DNA from: Pseudovibrio axinellae
GTDB taxonomy: Bacteria > Pseudomonadota > Alphaproteobacteria > Rhizobiales > Stappiaceae
Direction: 5' to 3'
NCBI RefSeq assembly: GCF_900110875.1
Contig: NZ_FOFM01000002.1
Span: forward strand, 620,001 to 684,000
DNA length: 64,000 bases
The notes below the pieces were generated by a model that was not told where the DNA came from, ran no database searches, and saw nothing but the letters and a program-made list of their open reading frames with translations. The translations under genes and the position numbers were made by a program. Positions 27,020 through 36,796 of the stretch are shown in pieces; positions within the stretch are counted from its first letter, which is position 1; each line of letters begins with the position of its first letter.

Positions 27020-27112
27020 TGCTGTTTCTTTGAAAATTCGGCCCCAAGACCACAACCATAACAGTACTGGTCTCCCTTTTGTAGGTGTAGCTGTGCAAGC
27101 AGGGTGAAATAA

Positions 27113-27132
27113 TGGATCTATTTTGTGATCCA
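27113..27132. promoter_or_regulatory. Inverted repeat between lysR and narK
   Basis: TGGATC-N8-GATCCA is a perfect inverted repeat 94 bases before the LysR start and 112 bases before the first narK. Its size and place fit a LysR operator. I found no clear FNR box in this gap, although nitrate reductase operons usually have one. Confidence 0.4.
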
Positions 27133-27243
27133 ATTTTATTCGTTTTATCCTGTTCCCTCTACAGGTTGCTCTACCTTTGGGTGTTACTGATCCTGAAACT
27201 CTACGTGAATCTCCTCGAGCGATAGAATTCAGGAATAACCACT

Positions 27244-28590
27244 ATGCATTCACTTGAGGGTGTAACTCGCACTGATCAATATCGGGCCTTGGGCCTCAGC
27301 ACATTTGCTTTTACTGTTTGCTTTGCGGTTTGGACCATCTTCTCCATTATCGGAGTGAAGATAAAGGGAGAGCTTGGCCTTTCAGATACTCAGTTCGGTC
27401 TTTTGGTTGCAACGCCGATTTTAACCGGGTCTGTGAGCCGTATTTTCCTGGGAATCTGGACAGAGCAATTTGGTGGGCGGATCATGTTCCCGCTGCAAAT
27501 GCTCCTAACTGCTGTCTGTGTCTGGTTGTTGACGTCGGTTCACACCTACGAAGTCTTCCTGTTGGCTGCTTTAGGGCTTGGACTGGCTGGGGGCTCCTTT
27601 ATTATCGGTGTGGCCTATGTCTCACAGTGGTTTGAGAAGGAAAAACAGGGCACAGCACTTGGCGTATTTGGTGCTGGGAATGTTGGTGCTGCTGTCACAA
27701 ACTTTGTTGCACCGTTCTTGGTCGTTGCAGTTGGCTGGGAAGGGACTGCACGAGTCTATGCGATTGTTCTAGCCGTCGTGGCTGTGCTGTTCTACCTGCT
27801 GAGCAAAGATGATCCCTCGCAAGCTGAGCGCAAAAAAACAGGCGCAAAAGTTGTGTCTGCAGCTGAACAGCTCGCGCCGCTCAAAAATCTTCAGGTTTGG
27901 CGTTTCGCAACCTACTACTTTTTTGTATTTGGCGCTTTTGTTGCGCTCGCGTCGTTCCTGCCACGCTACTACACTGGAGCTTATGGGCTGGAACTCACCA
28001 CGGCAGGTGTGTTCGCTGGCCTCTATTCGCTACCAGGGTCTGTTTTCCGCGCATTGGGCGGTTGGATGTCGGATAAATGGGGCGCCCGCTCCGTTATGTA
28101 CTTCACATTCATCGTGTCTCTCCTCTGCCTCTTTTTGCTCAGCTATCCAGAAACGTCTTACACTGTAAGCGGCATAGAAGGCCCGATTGAGTTCAACTTC
28201 GGCCTTGGCGTTGTCGCGTTCGTCTCAGTTACTGTTGTTCTTGGCTTTGTCATGAGTCTTGGTAAAGCAGCCGTCTATAAACACATCCCAGTTTACTACC
28301 CTTATCACGTTGGTGCTGTCGGAGGCCTTGTTGGCATGATCGGCGGTCTTGGTGGTTTCTTTCTCCCTATTGCATTTGGTGTTTTGCTTGATTGGACAGG
28401 TGTTTGGACAGCGCCCTTTATGCTGCTGTTCATTATCGTTGCTGTTTCGACGGTGTGGATGCATGTCGCTATTCGCCGGATGGAACGCAAACGCCATCCA
28501 GAGTTGCAGGGCGAGCGGGACCTATCTGACCTACCAGACGAACCAGTTGAAGGACCTGACAGACCAGCAAGCGCAGATAAATACCCATAA
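27244..28590 (+). CDS. narK: NarK-type nitrate/nitrite transporter, first copy
   Basis: A 448-residue MFS protein of the nitrate-nitrite porter family with about 12 membrane helices. Two nitrate-signature-like glycine-rich segments are seen: AALGLGLAGGSFIIGVAYVSQWF and VGGLVGMIGGLGGFFLPIAFG. The second NarK below differs in its signature regions. In paired systems NarK1-like proteins are proton/nitrate symporters and NarK2-like ones nitrate/nitrite antiporters; this shorter copy is probably type 1. AGGAA precedes the ATG. It is the first gene of the nitrate operon. Confidence 0.9.
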   Translation: MHSLEGVTRTDQYRALGLSTFAFTVCFAVWTIFSIIGVKIKGELGLSDTQFGLLVATPILTGSVSRIFLGIWTEQFGGRIMFPLQMLLTAVCVWLLTSVHTYEVFLLAALGLGLAGGSFIIGVAYVSQWFEKEKQGTALGVFGAGNVGAAVTNFVAPFLVVAVGWEGTARVYAIVLAVVAVLFYLLSKDDPSQAERKKTGAKVVSAAEQLAPLKNLQVWRFATYYFFVFGAFVALASFLPRYYTGAYGLELTTAGVFAGLYSLPGSVFRALGGWMSDKWGARSVMYFTFIVSLLCLFLLSYPETSYTVSGIEGPIEFNFGLGVVAFVSVTVVLGFVMSLGKAAVYKHIPVYYPYHVGAVGGLVGMIGGLGGFFLPIAFGVLLDWTGVWTAPFMLLFIIVAVSTVWMHVAIRRMERKRHPELQGERDLSDLPDEPVEGPDRPASADKYP

Positions 28591-28655
28591 CCAGCGAAGC
28601 CTTTTGGGTTGGCCTGCCAACCCCGTGAGGGCATGTAGCCAAAAGGAATACATGT

Positions 28656-30041
28656 ATGTCTGACAAGATGACCCCAAAAGGGCACACATTAATTGAATGG
28701 CGACCGGATAATCCGGACTTTTGGGAGAGCAAAGGCAAGTCAATTGCCACTCGAAACCTCTGGATCTCGATCCCCGCTCTTTTGCTGGCATTTTCTGTGT
28801 GGCTTGTTTGGAGTGTTGTTGTCGCAAGGCTGCCTGCGATTGGGTTCGACTACACAACAGATCAGTTATTCCTGCTGGCAGCATTGCCCGGCCTTTCAGG
28901 TGCAACGCTCAGAATATTCTATTCCTTTATGGTGCCGATCTTCGGTGGACGTCTCTGGACGACGTTGACCACCGCATCCTTGCTTCTGCCTGCGCTAGGC
29001 ATTGGCTATGCAGTGCAAGACCCAAGCACACCCTATAGTATTTTTCTTATCCTCGCGCTTTTGTGTGGCTTTGGCGGCGGTAACTTTGCTTCATCCATGG
29101 CCAACATCGCCTTCTTCTACCCCAAGAAAGAAAAGGGCAATGCATTGGCACTCAATGCTGGCCTAGGAAACCTTGGGGTTTCGGTCATGCAGTTTGTTGT
29201 GCCGTTTGTCATCACGGTCGGTGTTTTCGGCGCCATTGGCGGTGCGCCGCAAGTGTTGGAGGATGGCTCTCTGCTTTGGGTTCAAAATGCGGGCTTTGTC
29301 TGGGTTCCGTTCCTTGTCATCGCAACTTTGTTTGCTTGGTTCGGCATGAACGATATCGCTGATGCTAAGGCCAGTTTCAAAGAACAGTCTATAATTTTCT
29401 CCAGAACCCATAACTGGATCATGTGTATTTTGTACACCGGCACCTTTGGAAGCTTTATCGGCTACTCCGCTGGTTTCCCATTGCTCATGAAAACCCAATT
29501 CCCAGAAGTAAACGCCTTAACCTATGCGTTCCTCGGCCCGCTTGTTGGCGCTCTTTCGCGTGCTGGCACTGGCTGGGTATCAGATAAGTACGGCGGGGGC
29601 AGAGTGACGTTCTGGACCTTCATTGGCATGACTATCGCAGTAGGTGGCGTGCTGTTCTTTCTGGCGATCAAGGAAGACCCAGGTGCATTCTGGGGGTTCT
29701 TCGCCTGCTTTATGGCGCTGTTTTTCCTCACTGGAGTGGGCAATGCTTCTACGTTCCAGATGATCCCAACCATCATGCGAGAGGAAGTCACTCGTTTGAT
29801 GCCACAACTCGATGCAGCCAATCACTTGCGTCAGTCAGAGCGTGAGAGTGCAGCCATTATCGCATTTACATCTGCGATTGCGGCTTACGGCGCGTTCTTC
29901 ATCCCCAAAGCTTATGGCTCGTCCATCACATACACCGGTGGACCCGATGCAGCGCTTTGGGGCTTTGGCATATTCTATGTGATCTGCGTGTTGATCACTT
30001 GGTTCTTTTACACCCGTAAGGGTGCTTCCGTTCCGTGCTAG
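28656..30041 (+). CDS. narK: NarK-type nitrate/nitrite transporter, second copy
   Basis: A 461-residue MFS protein with about 12 helices. Its signature segments are FGGGNFASSMANIAFFYPKKEKG and GVGNASTFQMIPTIM, typical of NarK2/NarU nitrate/nitrite antiporters. A cytoplasmic N-terminal tail of about 35 residues (MTPKGHTLIEWRPDNPDFWE) is normal for this branch. It follows the first narK after 65 bases and precedes narG by 25 bases, so export of nitrite made by NarG is its expected job. Confidence 0.92.
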   Translation: MSDKMTPKGHTLIEWRPDNPDFWESKGKSIATRNLWISIPALLLAFSVWLVWSVVVARLPAIGFDYTTDQLFLLAALPGLSGATLRIFYSFMVPIFGGRLWTTLTTASLLLPALGIGYAVQDPSTPYSIFLILALLCGFGGGNFASSMANIAFFYPKKEKGNALALNAGLGNLGVSVMQFVVPFVITVGVFGAIGGAPQVLEDGSLLWVQNAGFVWVPFLVIATLFAWFGMNDIADAKASFKEQSIIFSRTHNWIMCILYTGTFGSFIGYSAGFPLLMKTQFPEVNALTYAFLGPLVGALSRAGTGWVSDKYGGGRVTFWTFIGMTIAVGGVLFFLAIKEDPGAFWGFFACFMALFFLTGVGNASTFQMIPTIMREEVTRLMPQLDAANHLRQSERESAAIIAFTSAIAAYGAFFIPKAYGSSITYTGGPDAALWGFGIFYVICVLITWFFYTRKGASVPC

Positions 30042-30066
30042 ACAAATAACGTGAAGGGCACTTCAG

Positions 30067-33000
30067 ATGTCTCTACTACTCGATAAACTGAATTTCTTCG
30101 CTAAGCAGGACACTGGCACGTTTTCAAACGGGCACGGTGTCACAACAAACGAAAACCGCAATTGGGAAGATAGCTACCGTAAGAGGTGGCAGCATGACAA
30201 AATCGTGCGCTCAACCCACGGCGTGAACTGTACGGGGTCATGCTCCTGGAAGATCTATGTGAAAGGCGGGATCGTCACCTGGGAAACCCAGCAGACGGAT
30301 TACCCCAGAACCCGGCCTGATTTGCCAAACCATGAGCCTCGCGGCTGCTCACGCGGTGCCAGTTACAGCTGGTATATGTACTCTGCCAACCGCGTAAAAC
30401 ACCCACTTATCCGCTCACGTTTAATCAAGTTATGGCGCAAAGAGCGGGCTGTTAAGACACCTGTTGGAGCTTGGGCCGCCATTCAGGAAGATCCAGCAAA
30501 ACGGACTGACTACATTAAGGTGCGCGGTCACGGCGGCTTTGTTCGTGCCACTTGGGAAGAAGTGAACGAAATCATTGCAGCGGCCAACGCCTATACTGCA
30601 AAGAAATGGGGTCCGGACCGCGTTGTTGGCTTTTCCCCAATCCCAGCAATGTCGATGATTTCATATGCCGCCGGCACACGTTATTTGTCGTTGCTAGGTG
30701 GGACCTGTATGTCGTTTTACGATTGGTACTGTGACCTTCCGCCAGCCTCACCACAAACATGGGGTGAGCAAACTGACGTGCCAGAATCGGCAGACTGGTA
30801 CAATGCGGGCTTCTTGATGTTATGGGGCTCCAACGTACCGCAGACCCGCACACCCGACGCCCATTTTTATACTGAGGTTCGCTACAAAGGCACAAAGTCA
30901 GTTGTTGTATGCCCAGATTACTCTGAGGCGGCAAAGTTCTCAGATCTCTGGCTCCACCCAAAACAGGGAACCGATGCGGCTCTTGCAATGGCAATGGGCC
31001 ATGTCATCCTGCGAGAATTCCATTTAGATAGAAAAGCCAAGTACTTCGAAGACTACTGCCGTCAGTACTCAGACATGCCCTTATTGGTCCGTTTGGTGAA
31101 AAAGGACGGCCAGTACGTTCCAGAGCGCCTTCTTCGCGCGTCCGAGTTTGCAGATAAGCTGGGCGAAGAAAATAACTCAGAATGGAAAACTGTCGGTGTC
31201 GACCGCAAGACCAAAAAGGTCGTTGTTCCGCACGGCTCTGTCGGTTTTCGTTGGGGTGAAAAAGGCAAGTGGAACCTTGAGGAGCGAGATGGCTCCGGCG
31301 TGGATGTTGACCTTGCCCTATCGTTCATCGAACAAGGTGATCATGATGAGATTGCAGATGTTGCGTTCCCGTATTTCGGTAACCGCGAACATGATCACTT
31401 TGAAGGTACGGATCATGAAAGTGTATTGGTTCGCAAAGTCCCCGCCAAAAAAGTTAAACTGACAGAAGGCGATGCCCTTGTCGCATCAGTCTTTGATTTG
31501 TTCGTCGCAAACTATGGGTTGGGTCGGGGACTAGACGATCCAAACTCTGCCAATTCTTATGACGAAAACCAGCCATACACCCCAGCATGGGCAGAGAAAA
31601 TCACAGGCGTGCCGAAAGACCACATCATCACGGTTGCCCGTGAGTTTGCGGAGAACGCCGAAAAAACAAATGGGCGGTCCATGGTCATCCTTGGTGCTGG
31701 ACTGAACCACTGGTACCATATGGACATGAACTACCGGGGCATCATCAATCTACTGGTGATGTGTGGCTGTGTTGGTCAATCTGGTGGCGGCTGGAGCCAC
31801 TATGTAGGGCAGGAAAAACTGCGTCCGCAAACAGGATGGACAGCACTTGCGTTTGCGTTGGACTGGGCTCGCCCACCACGGCATATGAACTCCACTTCGT
31901 TCTTCTATGCGCATACAGATCAGTGGCGTTACGAGACGTTGAAGGTGGATGAGATCCTCTCCCCGACCGCGCCGGATGGAGACTGGGATGCATCTCTGAT
32001 TGATTACAACATTCGCGCAGAAAGAATGGGGTGGTTGCCTTCAGCGCCTCAGTTAGAAACAAACTCGCTCAACATCGCAAAGGCGGCAGAAGCAGCAGGC
32101 AAGGAGCCTAAAGAGTATGTCGCCGCAGAGCTAAAGTCTGGTGGTTTAAAGCTCTCTTGTGAGGACCCGGATAAAGAAGAAAACTGGCCGAGAAACCTGT
32201 TCGTCTGGCGCTCGAACCTGCTCGGGTCCTCTGGTAAAGGGCATGAGTACTTTCTGCGTCACCTTCTCGGCACAGATCACGGTGTTCTTGGCAAAGACCT
32301 AGGCGAGGAAGGGCGGCAACGTGCGAAAGAAGCTGTTTGGCATGATGAGGCACCAGAAGGAAAACTAGACCTTCTCGTAACGTTGGACTTCCGCATGTCC
32401 ACCACCTGCATGTATTCAGACATCGTGCTGCCAACGGCAACATGGTACGAAAAAAACGACCTGAACACCTCCGATATGCATCCCTTCATTCACCCGCTTT
32501 CAAGTGCGGCTGACCCTGCTTGGGAAGCCCGCAGTGATTGGGAGATCTTCAAGGGTATTGCCAAGACGTTCTCTGAGGTTTCTCAGGAAGTGTTGGGCAA
32601 AGAAAAGGATGTGGTACTCGTTCCAATCCTGCACGATACCGCAGGAGAGATTGCGCAGCCGTTTGATGTTGATGACTGGAAGAAAGGTGAGATCGACCCA
32701 ATCCCCGGCAAGACAATGCCAAACGTGGTTGTCGTTGAAAGGGACTACGCCAACGTCTACAAGCGGTTCACGGCTCTTGGCCCACTCATGCAAAAGCTTG
32801 GCAACGGCGGCAAGGGCATCAGCTGGAACACCGAGCATGAAGTTGAACTTTTGCGAGGGCTGAATGGTGAGGTTCTGGAGGAAGGGCCAACCAAAGGGTT
32901 TGCGCGGATCGATAGTGATATTGACGCGACCGAAGTGGTTCTTTCTCTTGCTCCCGAAACGAATGGCGAAGTCGCGGTAAAAGCATGGGCAGCGCTCTCT

Positions 33001-33816
33001 GAGTTTACAGGCAGAGATCACACTCATTTGGCACTGCCGAAGGAAGAGGAGAAAATCCGCTTCCGTGATATTGTAGCCCAACCGCGCAAAATCATCTCCT
33101 CACCAACATGGTCCGGCATCGAGTCTGAACACGTTTGCTACAATGCAGGCTACACCAACGTGCATGAGCTGATCCCCTGGCGAACGATCTCTGGCCGTCA
33201 ACAGCTCTATCAGGATCATCTCTGGATGCGAGCGTTTGGTGAAGGGTTCTGTGTTTACAGGCCGCCAATCGATACCAAAGGCGTGAAGCCTGTCATTGAT
33301 GACAAGTCTCTGGGCCGTAAACAATTGGTGCTCAACTTCATCACGCCTCACCAGAAATGGGGCATTCACTCTACATACACAGACAACCTGCTGATGCTGA
33401 CACTGAACCGTGGTGGCCCTGTAGTGTGGATTTCAGAGGTAGATGCTCAAAAGGCCGATATTGAGGACAACGACTGGGTTGAAGTCTTCAACATCAACGG
33501 TGCGCTTGTGGCTCGTGCTGTGGTCTCCCAGCGCATGAAAGAAGGTACGATCTTTATGTACCACGCTCAGGAAAAGATCGTGAATACACCAGGCTCAGAA
33601 CTCACCGGCCAACGAGGTGGTATCCATAACTCGGTCACAAGAACGGTAACCAAACCAACCCACATGATAGGTGGATACGCACAACTGTCCTATGGATTTA
33701 ACTATTACGGAACAGTTGGATCAAACCGTGATGAATTTGTTGTCGTTCACAAACTGGAAAAAGTGAATTGGATGGAAGGGCCACTGGATGATGGCTCTCA
33801 GGAGGCAGCAGAATGA
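30067..33816 (+). CDS. narG: Respiratory nitrate reductase, alpha subunit
   Basis: NarG reduces nitrate to nitrite in the cytoplasm, drawing quinol electrons through NarH and NarI. The 1249-residue protein binds bis-MGD molybdenum. The FS0 cluster ligands are H51, C55 and C59 in HGVNCTGSCSW and the cysteine of RGCSRGAS near 94; the histidine is typical of NarG. The molybdenum-ligand aspartate is in FYDWYCDLP near 219. There is no Tat signal, in keeping with a cytoplasmic subunit. AAGGGC precedes the ATG, and the stop overlaps narH (ATGA). Confidence 0.98.
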   Translation: MSLLLDKLNFFAKQDTGTFSNGHGVTTNENRNWEDSYRKRWQHDKIVRSTHGVNCTGSCSWKIYVKGGIVTWETQQTDYPRTRPDLPNHEPRGCSRGASYSWYMYSANRVKHPLIRSRLIKLWRKERAVKTPVGAWAAIQEDPAKRTDYIKVRGHGGFVRATWEEVNEIIAAANAYTAKKWGPDRVVGFSPIPAMSMISYAAGTRYLSLLGGTCMSFYDWYCDLPPASPQTWGEQTDVPESADWYNAGFLMLWGSNVPQTRTPDAHFYTEVRYKGTKSVVVCPDYSEAAKFSDLWLHPKQGTDAALAMAMGHVILREFHLDRKAKYFEDYCRQYSDMPLLVRLVKKDGQYVPERLLRASEFADKLGEENNSEWKTVGVDRKTKKVVVPHGSVGFRWGEKGKWNLEERDGSGVDVDLALSFIEQGDHDEIADVAFPYFGNREHDHFEGTDHESVLVRKVPAKKVKLTEGDALVASVFDLFVANYGLGRGLDDPNSANSYDENQPYTPAWAEKITGVPKDHIITVAREFAENAEKTNGRSMVILGAGLNHWYHMDMNYRGIINLLVMCGCVGQSGGGWSHYVGQEKLRPQTGWTALAFALDWARPPRHMNSTSFFYAHTDQWRYETLKVDEILSPTAPDGDWDASLIDYNIRAERMGWLPSAPQLETNSLNIAKAAEAAGKEPKEYVAAELKSGGLKLSCEDPDKEENWPRNLFVWRSNLLGSSGKGHEYFLRHLLGTDHGVLGKDLGEEGRQRAKEAVWHDEAPEGKLDLLVTLDFRMSTTCMYSDIVLPTATWYEKNDLNTSDMHPFIHPLSSAADPAWEARSDWEIFKGIAKTFSEVSQEVLGKEKDVVLVPILHDTAGEIAQPFDVDDWKKGEIDPIPGKTMPNVVVVERDYANVYKRFTALGPLMQKLGNGGKGISWNTEHEVELLRGLNGEVLEEGPTKGFARIDSDIDATEVVLSLAPETNGEVAVKAWAALSEFTGRDHTHLALPKEEEKIRFRDIVAQPRKIISSPTWSGIESEHVCYNAGYTNVHELIPWRTISGRQQLYQDHLWMRAFGEGFCVYRPPIDTKGVKPVIDDKSLGRKQLVLNFITPHQKWGIHSTYTDNLLMLTLNRGGPVVWISEVDAQKADIEDNDWVEVFNINGALVARAVVSQRMKEGTIFMYHAQEKIVNTPGSELTGQRGGIHNSVTRTVTKPTHMIGGYAQLSYGFNYYGTVGSNRDEFVVVHKLEKVNWMEGPLDDGSQEAAE

Positions 33817-35354
33817 AAGTCCGCGCGCAAGTCGGAATGGTGCTGAACTTGGATAAGTGCATTGGCTGCCATACGTGTTCAGTAACCTGCAAAAATGTTT
33901 GGACGAACCGTGAGGGCGTTGAATATGCCTGGTTCAACAACGTAGAAACCAAACCCGGTATTGGTTACCCGAAAGACTGGGAGAACCAAAAGAAATGGAA
34001 TGGCGGCTGGATCCGCAAACGTAACGGCAAAATCATTCCAAAGATGGGAGCAAAGTGGCGCATACTAGCAAAGATTTTTGCCAACCCGGACCTTCCTGAA
34101 ATCGATGACTACTACGAGCCGTTTGATTACGACTACGAACATTTGCAGGGCGCACCTGAAACAGCAAAAATGCCAACTGCGCGCCCAAAATCAGCAATTA
34201 CAGGTGAACGAATAGAAAAGATCGAGTGGGGGCCGAACTGGGAGGAGATTCTCGGCGGCGAATTCTCCAAGCGATCAAAAGACTATAATTTCGAAGGTAT
34301 CGAAAAGGAAATATACGGCGAGTTCGAAAACACTTTTATGATGTACTTGCCACGCCTTTGTGAGCATTGCCTCAACCCAACTTGCGTTGCGGCGTGTCCA
34401 TCAGGTGCTATTTATAAACGAGAAGATGATGGCATCGTTCTGATTGATCAGGAAAAATGCCGGGGCTGGCGCATGTGTGTTTCTGGCTGCCCTTACAAGA
34501 AGATCTACTTTAATTGGTCCTCGGGAAAATCAGAAAAATGCATCTTTTGCTATCCTCGCATCGAGGCTGGTGAGCCAACAGTGTGTTCAGAAACCTGCGT
34601 GGGTCGCATCCGTTATTTGGGCGTGATCCTCTACGATGCAGATAAGATTGAAGAAGCAGCATCCACCGAGGATGAAAAGGATCTCTACGAGAAGCAATTA
34701 GAGGTCTTTCTTGACCCGCACGATCCCAAAGTGATTGAGCAAGCACGTAAAGATGGGGTTCCGGAAGACTGGCTTAAGGCAGCGAAAGCCTCTCCAATAT
34801 ACAAGATGGCGATTGATTGGAAAGTCGCCTTCCCGCTGCATCCAGAATACCGCACGTTGCCGATGGTTTGGTACATTCCGCCACTCTCTCCAATCCAGTC
34901 AGCTGCAGAAGCTGGCAAGATCGGTTGGGATGGTGACTTGCCGGATGTCCGTAGCATGCGCATACCGGTTCGGTATCTCTCAAACCTTCTGACAGCTGGT
35001 AAAGACGAACCAATCGTCACGGCTCTGGAACGCATGCTCGCCATGCGGTCTTATATGCGCTCCAAGTCTGTAGATGGCGTCATCAACGATACCATTGCGG
35101 AGAAAGTCGGACTGACGAATGAGTTGATCGAGGACATGTATAAAATCATGGCTATTGCCAACTACGAAGACCGTTTCGTTATTCCAACCACTCACCGTGA
35201 GGTCTCAGAGGACGCCTACGATGTTCGCGGCTCCTGCGGGTTTTCGTTTGGGAATGGGTGTTCCGGTGGCAGCGACGGCACAGATCTTTTCGGCGGATCG
35301 CGCAAAAAGGCAGTCGAAACACCTACGGATATCTTTAAGGAGATGGGCTCATGA
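33813..35354 (+). CDS. narH: Respiratory nitrate reductase, beta subunit
   Basis: NarH carries electrons from NarI to NarG through four iron-sulfur clusters. The 513-residue protein has cysteine groups CIGCHTCSVTCKNVW near 16-30, CEHCLNPTCVAACP near 184-197, CRGWRMCVSGCPYKK and CIFCYPRIEAGEPTVCSETCVG. In CRGWRMC a tryptophan replaces one cysteine, which gives the [3Fe-4S] cluster expected in NarH. AGGAGG precedes the ATG. The C-terminal GFSFGNGCSGGSDG tail is somewhat longer and richer in glycine than in enteric forms. It is coupled by ATGA overlaps to narG and narJ. Confidence 0.98.
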   Translation: MKVRAQVGMVLNLDKCIGCHTCSVTCKNVWTNREGVEYAWFNNVETKPGIGYPKDWENQKKWNGGWIRKRNGKIIPKMGAKWRILAKIFANPDLPEIDDYYEPFDYDYEHLQGAPETAKMPTARPKSAITGERIEKIEWGPNWEEILGGEFSKRSKDYNFEGIEKEIYGEFENTFMMYLPRLCEHCLNPTCVAACPSGAIYKREDDGIVLIDQEKCRGWRMCVSGCPYKKIYFNWSSGKSEKCIFCYPRIEAGEPTVCSETCVGRIRYLGVILYDADKIEEAASTEDEKDLYEKQLEVFLDPHDPKVIEQARKDGVPEDWLKAAKASPIYKMAIDWKVAFPLHPEYRTLPMVWYIPPLSPIQSAAEAGKIGWDGDLPDVRSMRIPVRYLSNLLTAGKDEPIVTALERMLAMRSYMRSKSVDGVINDTIAEKVGLTNELIEDMYKIMAIANYEDRFVIPTTHREVSEDAYDVRGSCGFSFGNGCSGGSDGTDLFGGSRKKAVETPTDIFKEMGS

Positions 35355-36073
35355 TTGTCTCTTTAAAGGTCCTGTCACTGCTGTTGAGTTACCCAACACA
35401 AGCTCTCTTAGAGGACCTGCCAGCACTCAAGCACGCCGTTGAAAAGGATCGGCTGTTGAAGGCAAAAGCGCAGCGACTGCTGGGCAGCTTATGTGATGAT
35501 TTGATAAGCATGGACCTATATGAAGCGCAAGAGCGGTATGTCTATTTGTTTGATCGCACGCGCTCCCACTCCTTACATTTGTTTGAGCATGTACACGGGG
35601 AAAGCCGGGATCGTGGTCAGGCTTTGGTTGATTTAAGAGACATGTACCTGAACCACGGCTTTGCAGTCGAAACCACCGAGCTACCAGACTTCATTCCGTT
35701 GTTTCTTGAGTACCTTGCGCATCAGTCTTTTCCAGAGGTACAGGAGCTGCTGGGCCAAACAGCGCACATCTTTGAGGCTTTGAGGCTGAGGCTCAAAAAG
35801 AAGGGCTCAATCTACGCCAATGCTTTTGCGGCGGTCTCAGAGATCAGTAAAGCGCAGCCTTCTCAAGAGCTCCTCAGTGAGATCTTAGCTGAGCCGGAGG
35901 ATGATCCAAACGACCTGGAAGCAATGGACCGTATTTGGCAAGAAGAAGCAGTTCGGTTTGGCGGCAATGCGGGCGAAAACAGTTGTGGGCCCGACCGCTT
36001 GAGAATGCAAATGCGAGCGGCTGATAGGCGTCCAACCGATACAAAGACCCAGAACATGCAGGAGGAGAACTAG
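35351..36073 (+). CDS. narJ: Nitrate reductase assembly chaperone
   Basis: NarJ binds apo-NarG and allows molybdenum cofactor insertion and docking to NarI; it is not part of the final enzyme. The 240-residue helical protein has the conserved RYVYLFDRTRSHSLHLFEHVHGESRDRGQ and LPDFIPLFLEYLA segments. Its C-terminal tail of about 50 residues is polar and poorly conserved. The start overlaps narH (ATGA), and narI follows after two bases. Confidence 0.95.
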   Translation: MIVSLKVLSLLLSYPTQALLEDLPALKHAVEKDRLLKAKAQRLLGSLCDDLISMDLYEAQERYVYLFDRTRSHSLHLFEHVHGESRDRGQALVDLRDMYLNHGFAVETTELPDFIPLFLEYLAHQSFPEVQELLGQTAHIFEALRLRLKKKGSIYANAFAAVSEISKAQPSQELLSEILAEPEDDPNDLEAMDRIWQEEAVRFGGNAGENSCGPDRLRMQMRAADRRPTDTKTQNMQEEN

Positions 36074-36075
36074 AA

Positions 36076-36789
36076 ATGTCTGGCTTCTTCAATACGTTGT
36101 TCTTCGGAATATACCCTTACATCGCCCTTTCTGTTTTGATTGTGGGCACAATCATAAGGTATGATCGCGAGCCCTATAGTTGGCGAGCAGGATCGAGCCA
36201 GCTCCTACGACGAAAGCAACTGGTATGGGGCTCTGTACTTTTTCATGTTGGCGTTTTGATCATCTTCTTCGGCCATCTGGTTGGGTTGCTAACGCCAATC
36301 GTTCTATTTGACTTTATTGGCATAAGCCACGGAGCAAAGCAGGTTCTCGCCGTTGTTGTCGGTGGTCTCGCAGGCTTACTAGCGATAGTCGGCGCAGGCA
36401 TGCTTATTCATCGTCGTTTGTATGATGCACGGGTACGAGCAGCCTCTAGCTCTATGGATACCTTCATCATTTGCTTGTTAGGGTTTCAGTTGCTTCTCGG
36501 CTTGGGAACCATCCCAGTTTCTCTCATGCACCTTAATGGCGAGGAGATGGTCAAGTTTATGAGTTGGGCACAAGGTATCTTTACCTTTAATGGCGCTGCT
36601 GCAAACTATGTGGTTGGTGCATCGTGGATCTTCAAATTACACCTGTTTGTCGGATTAACAATCCTGCTGATTTTCCCGTTCACACGCTTGGTTCACATGC
36701 TTAGTGCTCCTGTTCGATACTTATGGCGTCCAGGCTATCAGGTTGTGCGAGAGCGCAATTCCACCAATTCACGCAAACCGGCGGAATGA
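36076..36789 (+). CDS. narI: Respiratory nitrate reductase, gamma subunit (cytochrome b)
   Basis: NarI anchors the enzyme and oxidises quinol through two b hemes. The 237-residue protein has five membrane helices. Histidines in LFHVGVLIIFFGHLVGL and in FKLHLFVGLTILLIFPFTRLVHM are placed as the heme ligands. GGAGGAG precedes the ATG. The C-terminal cytoplasmic tail YLWRPGYQVVRER is typical. Confidence 0.96.
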   Translation: MSGFFNTLFFGIYPYIALSVLIVGTIIRYDREPYSWRAGSSQLLRRKQLVWGSVLFHVGVLIIFFGHLVGLLTPIVLFDFIGISHGAKQVLAVVVGGLAGLLAIVGAGMLIHRRLYDARVRAASSSMDTFIICLLGFQLLLGLGTIPVSLMHLNGEEMVKFMSWAQGIFTFNGAAANYVVGASWIFKLHLFVGLTILLIFPFTRLVHMLSAPVRYLWRPGYQVVRERNSTNSRKPAE

Positions 36790-36796
36790 GAGCAAT

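Noticed and set aside
27020-27243. FNR box before the nitrate operon
   Set aside because: I looked for TTGAT-N4-ATCAA and near forms and found none good enough to report.
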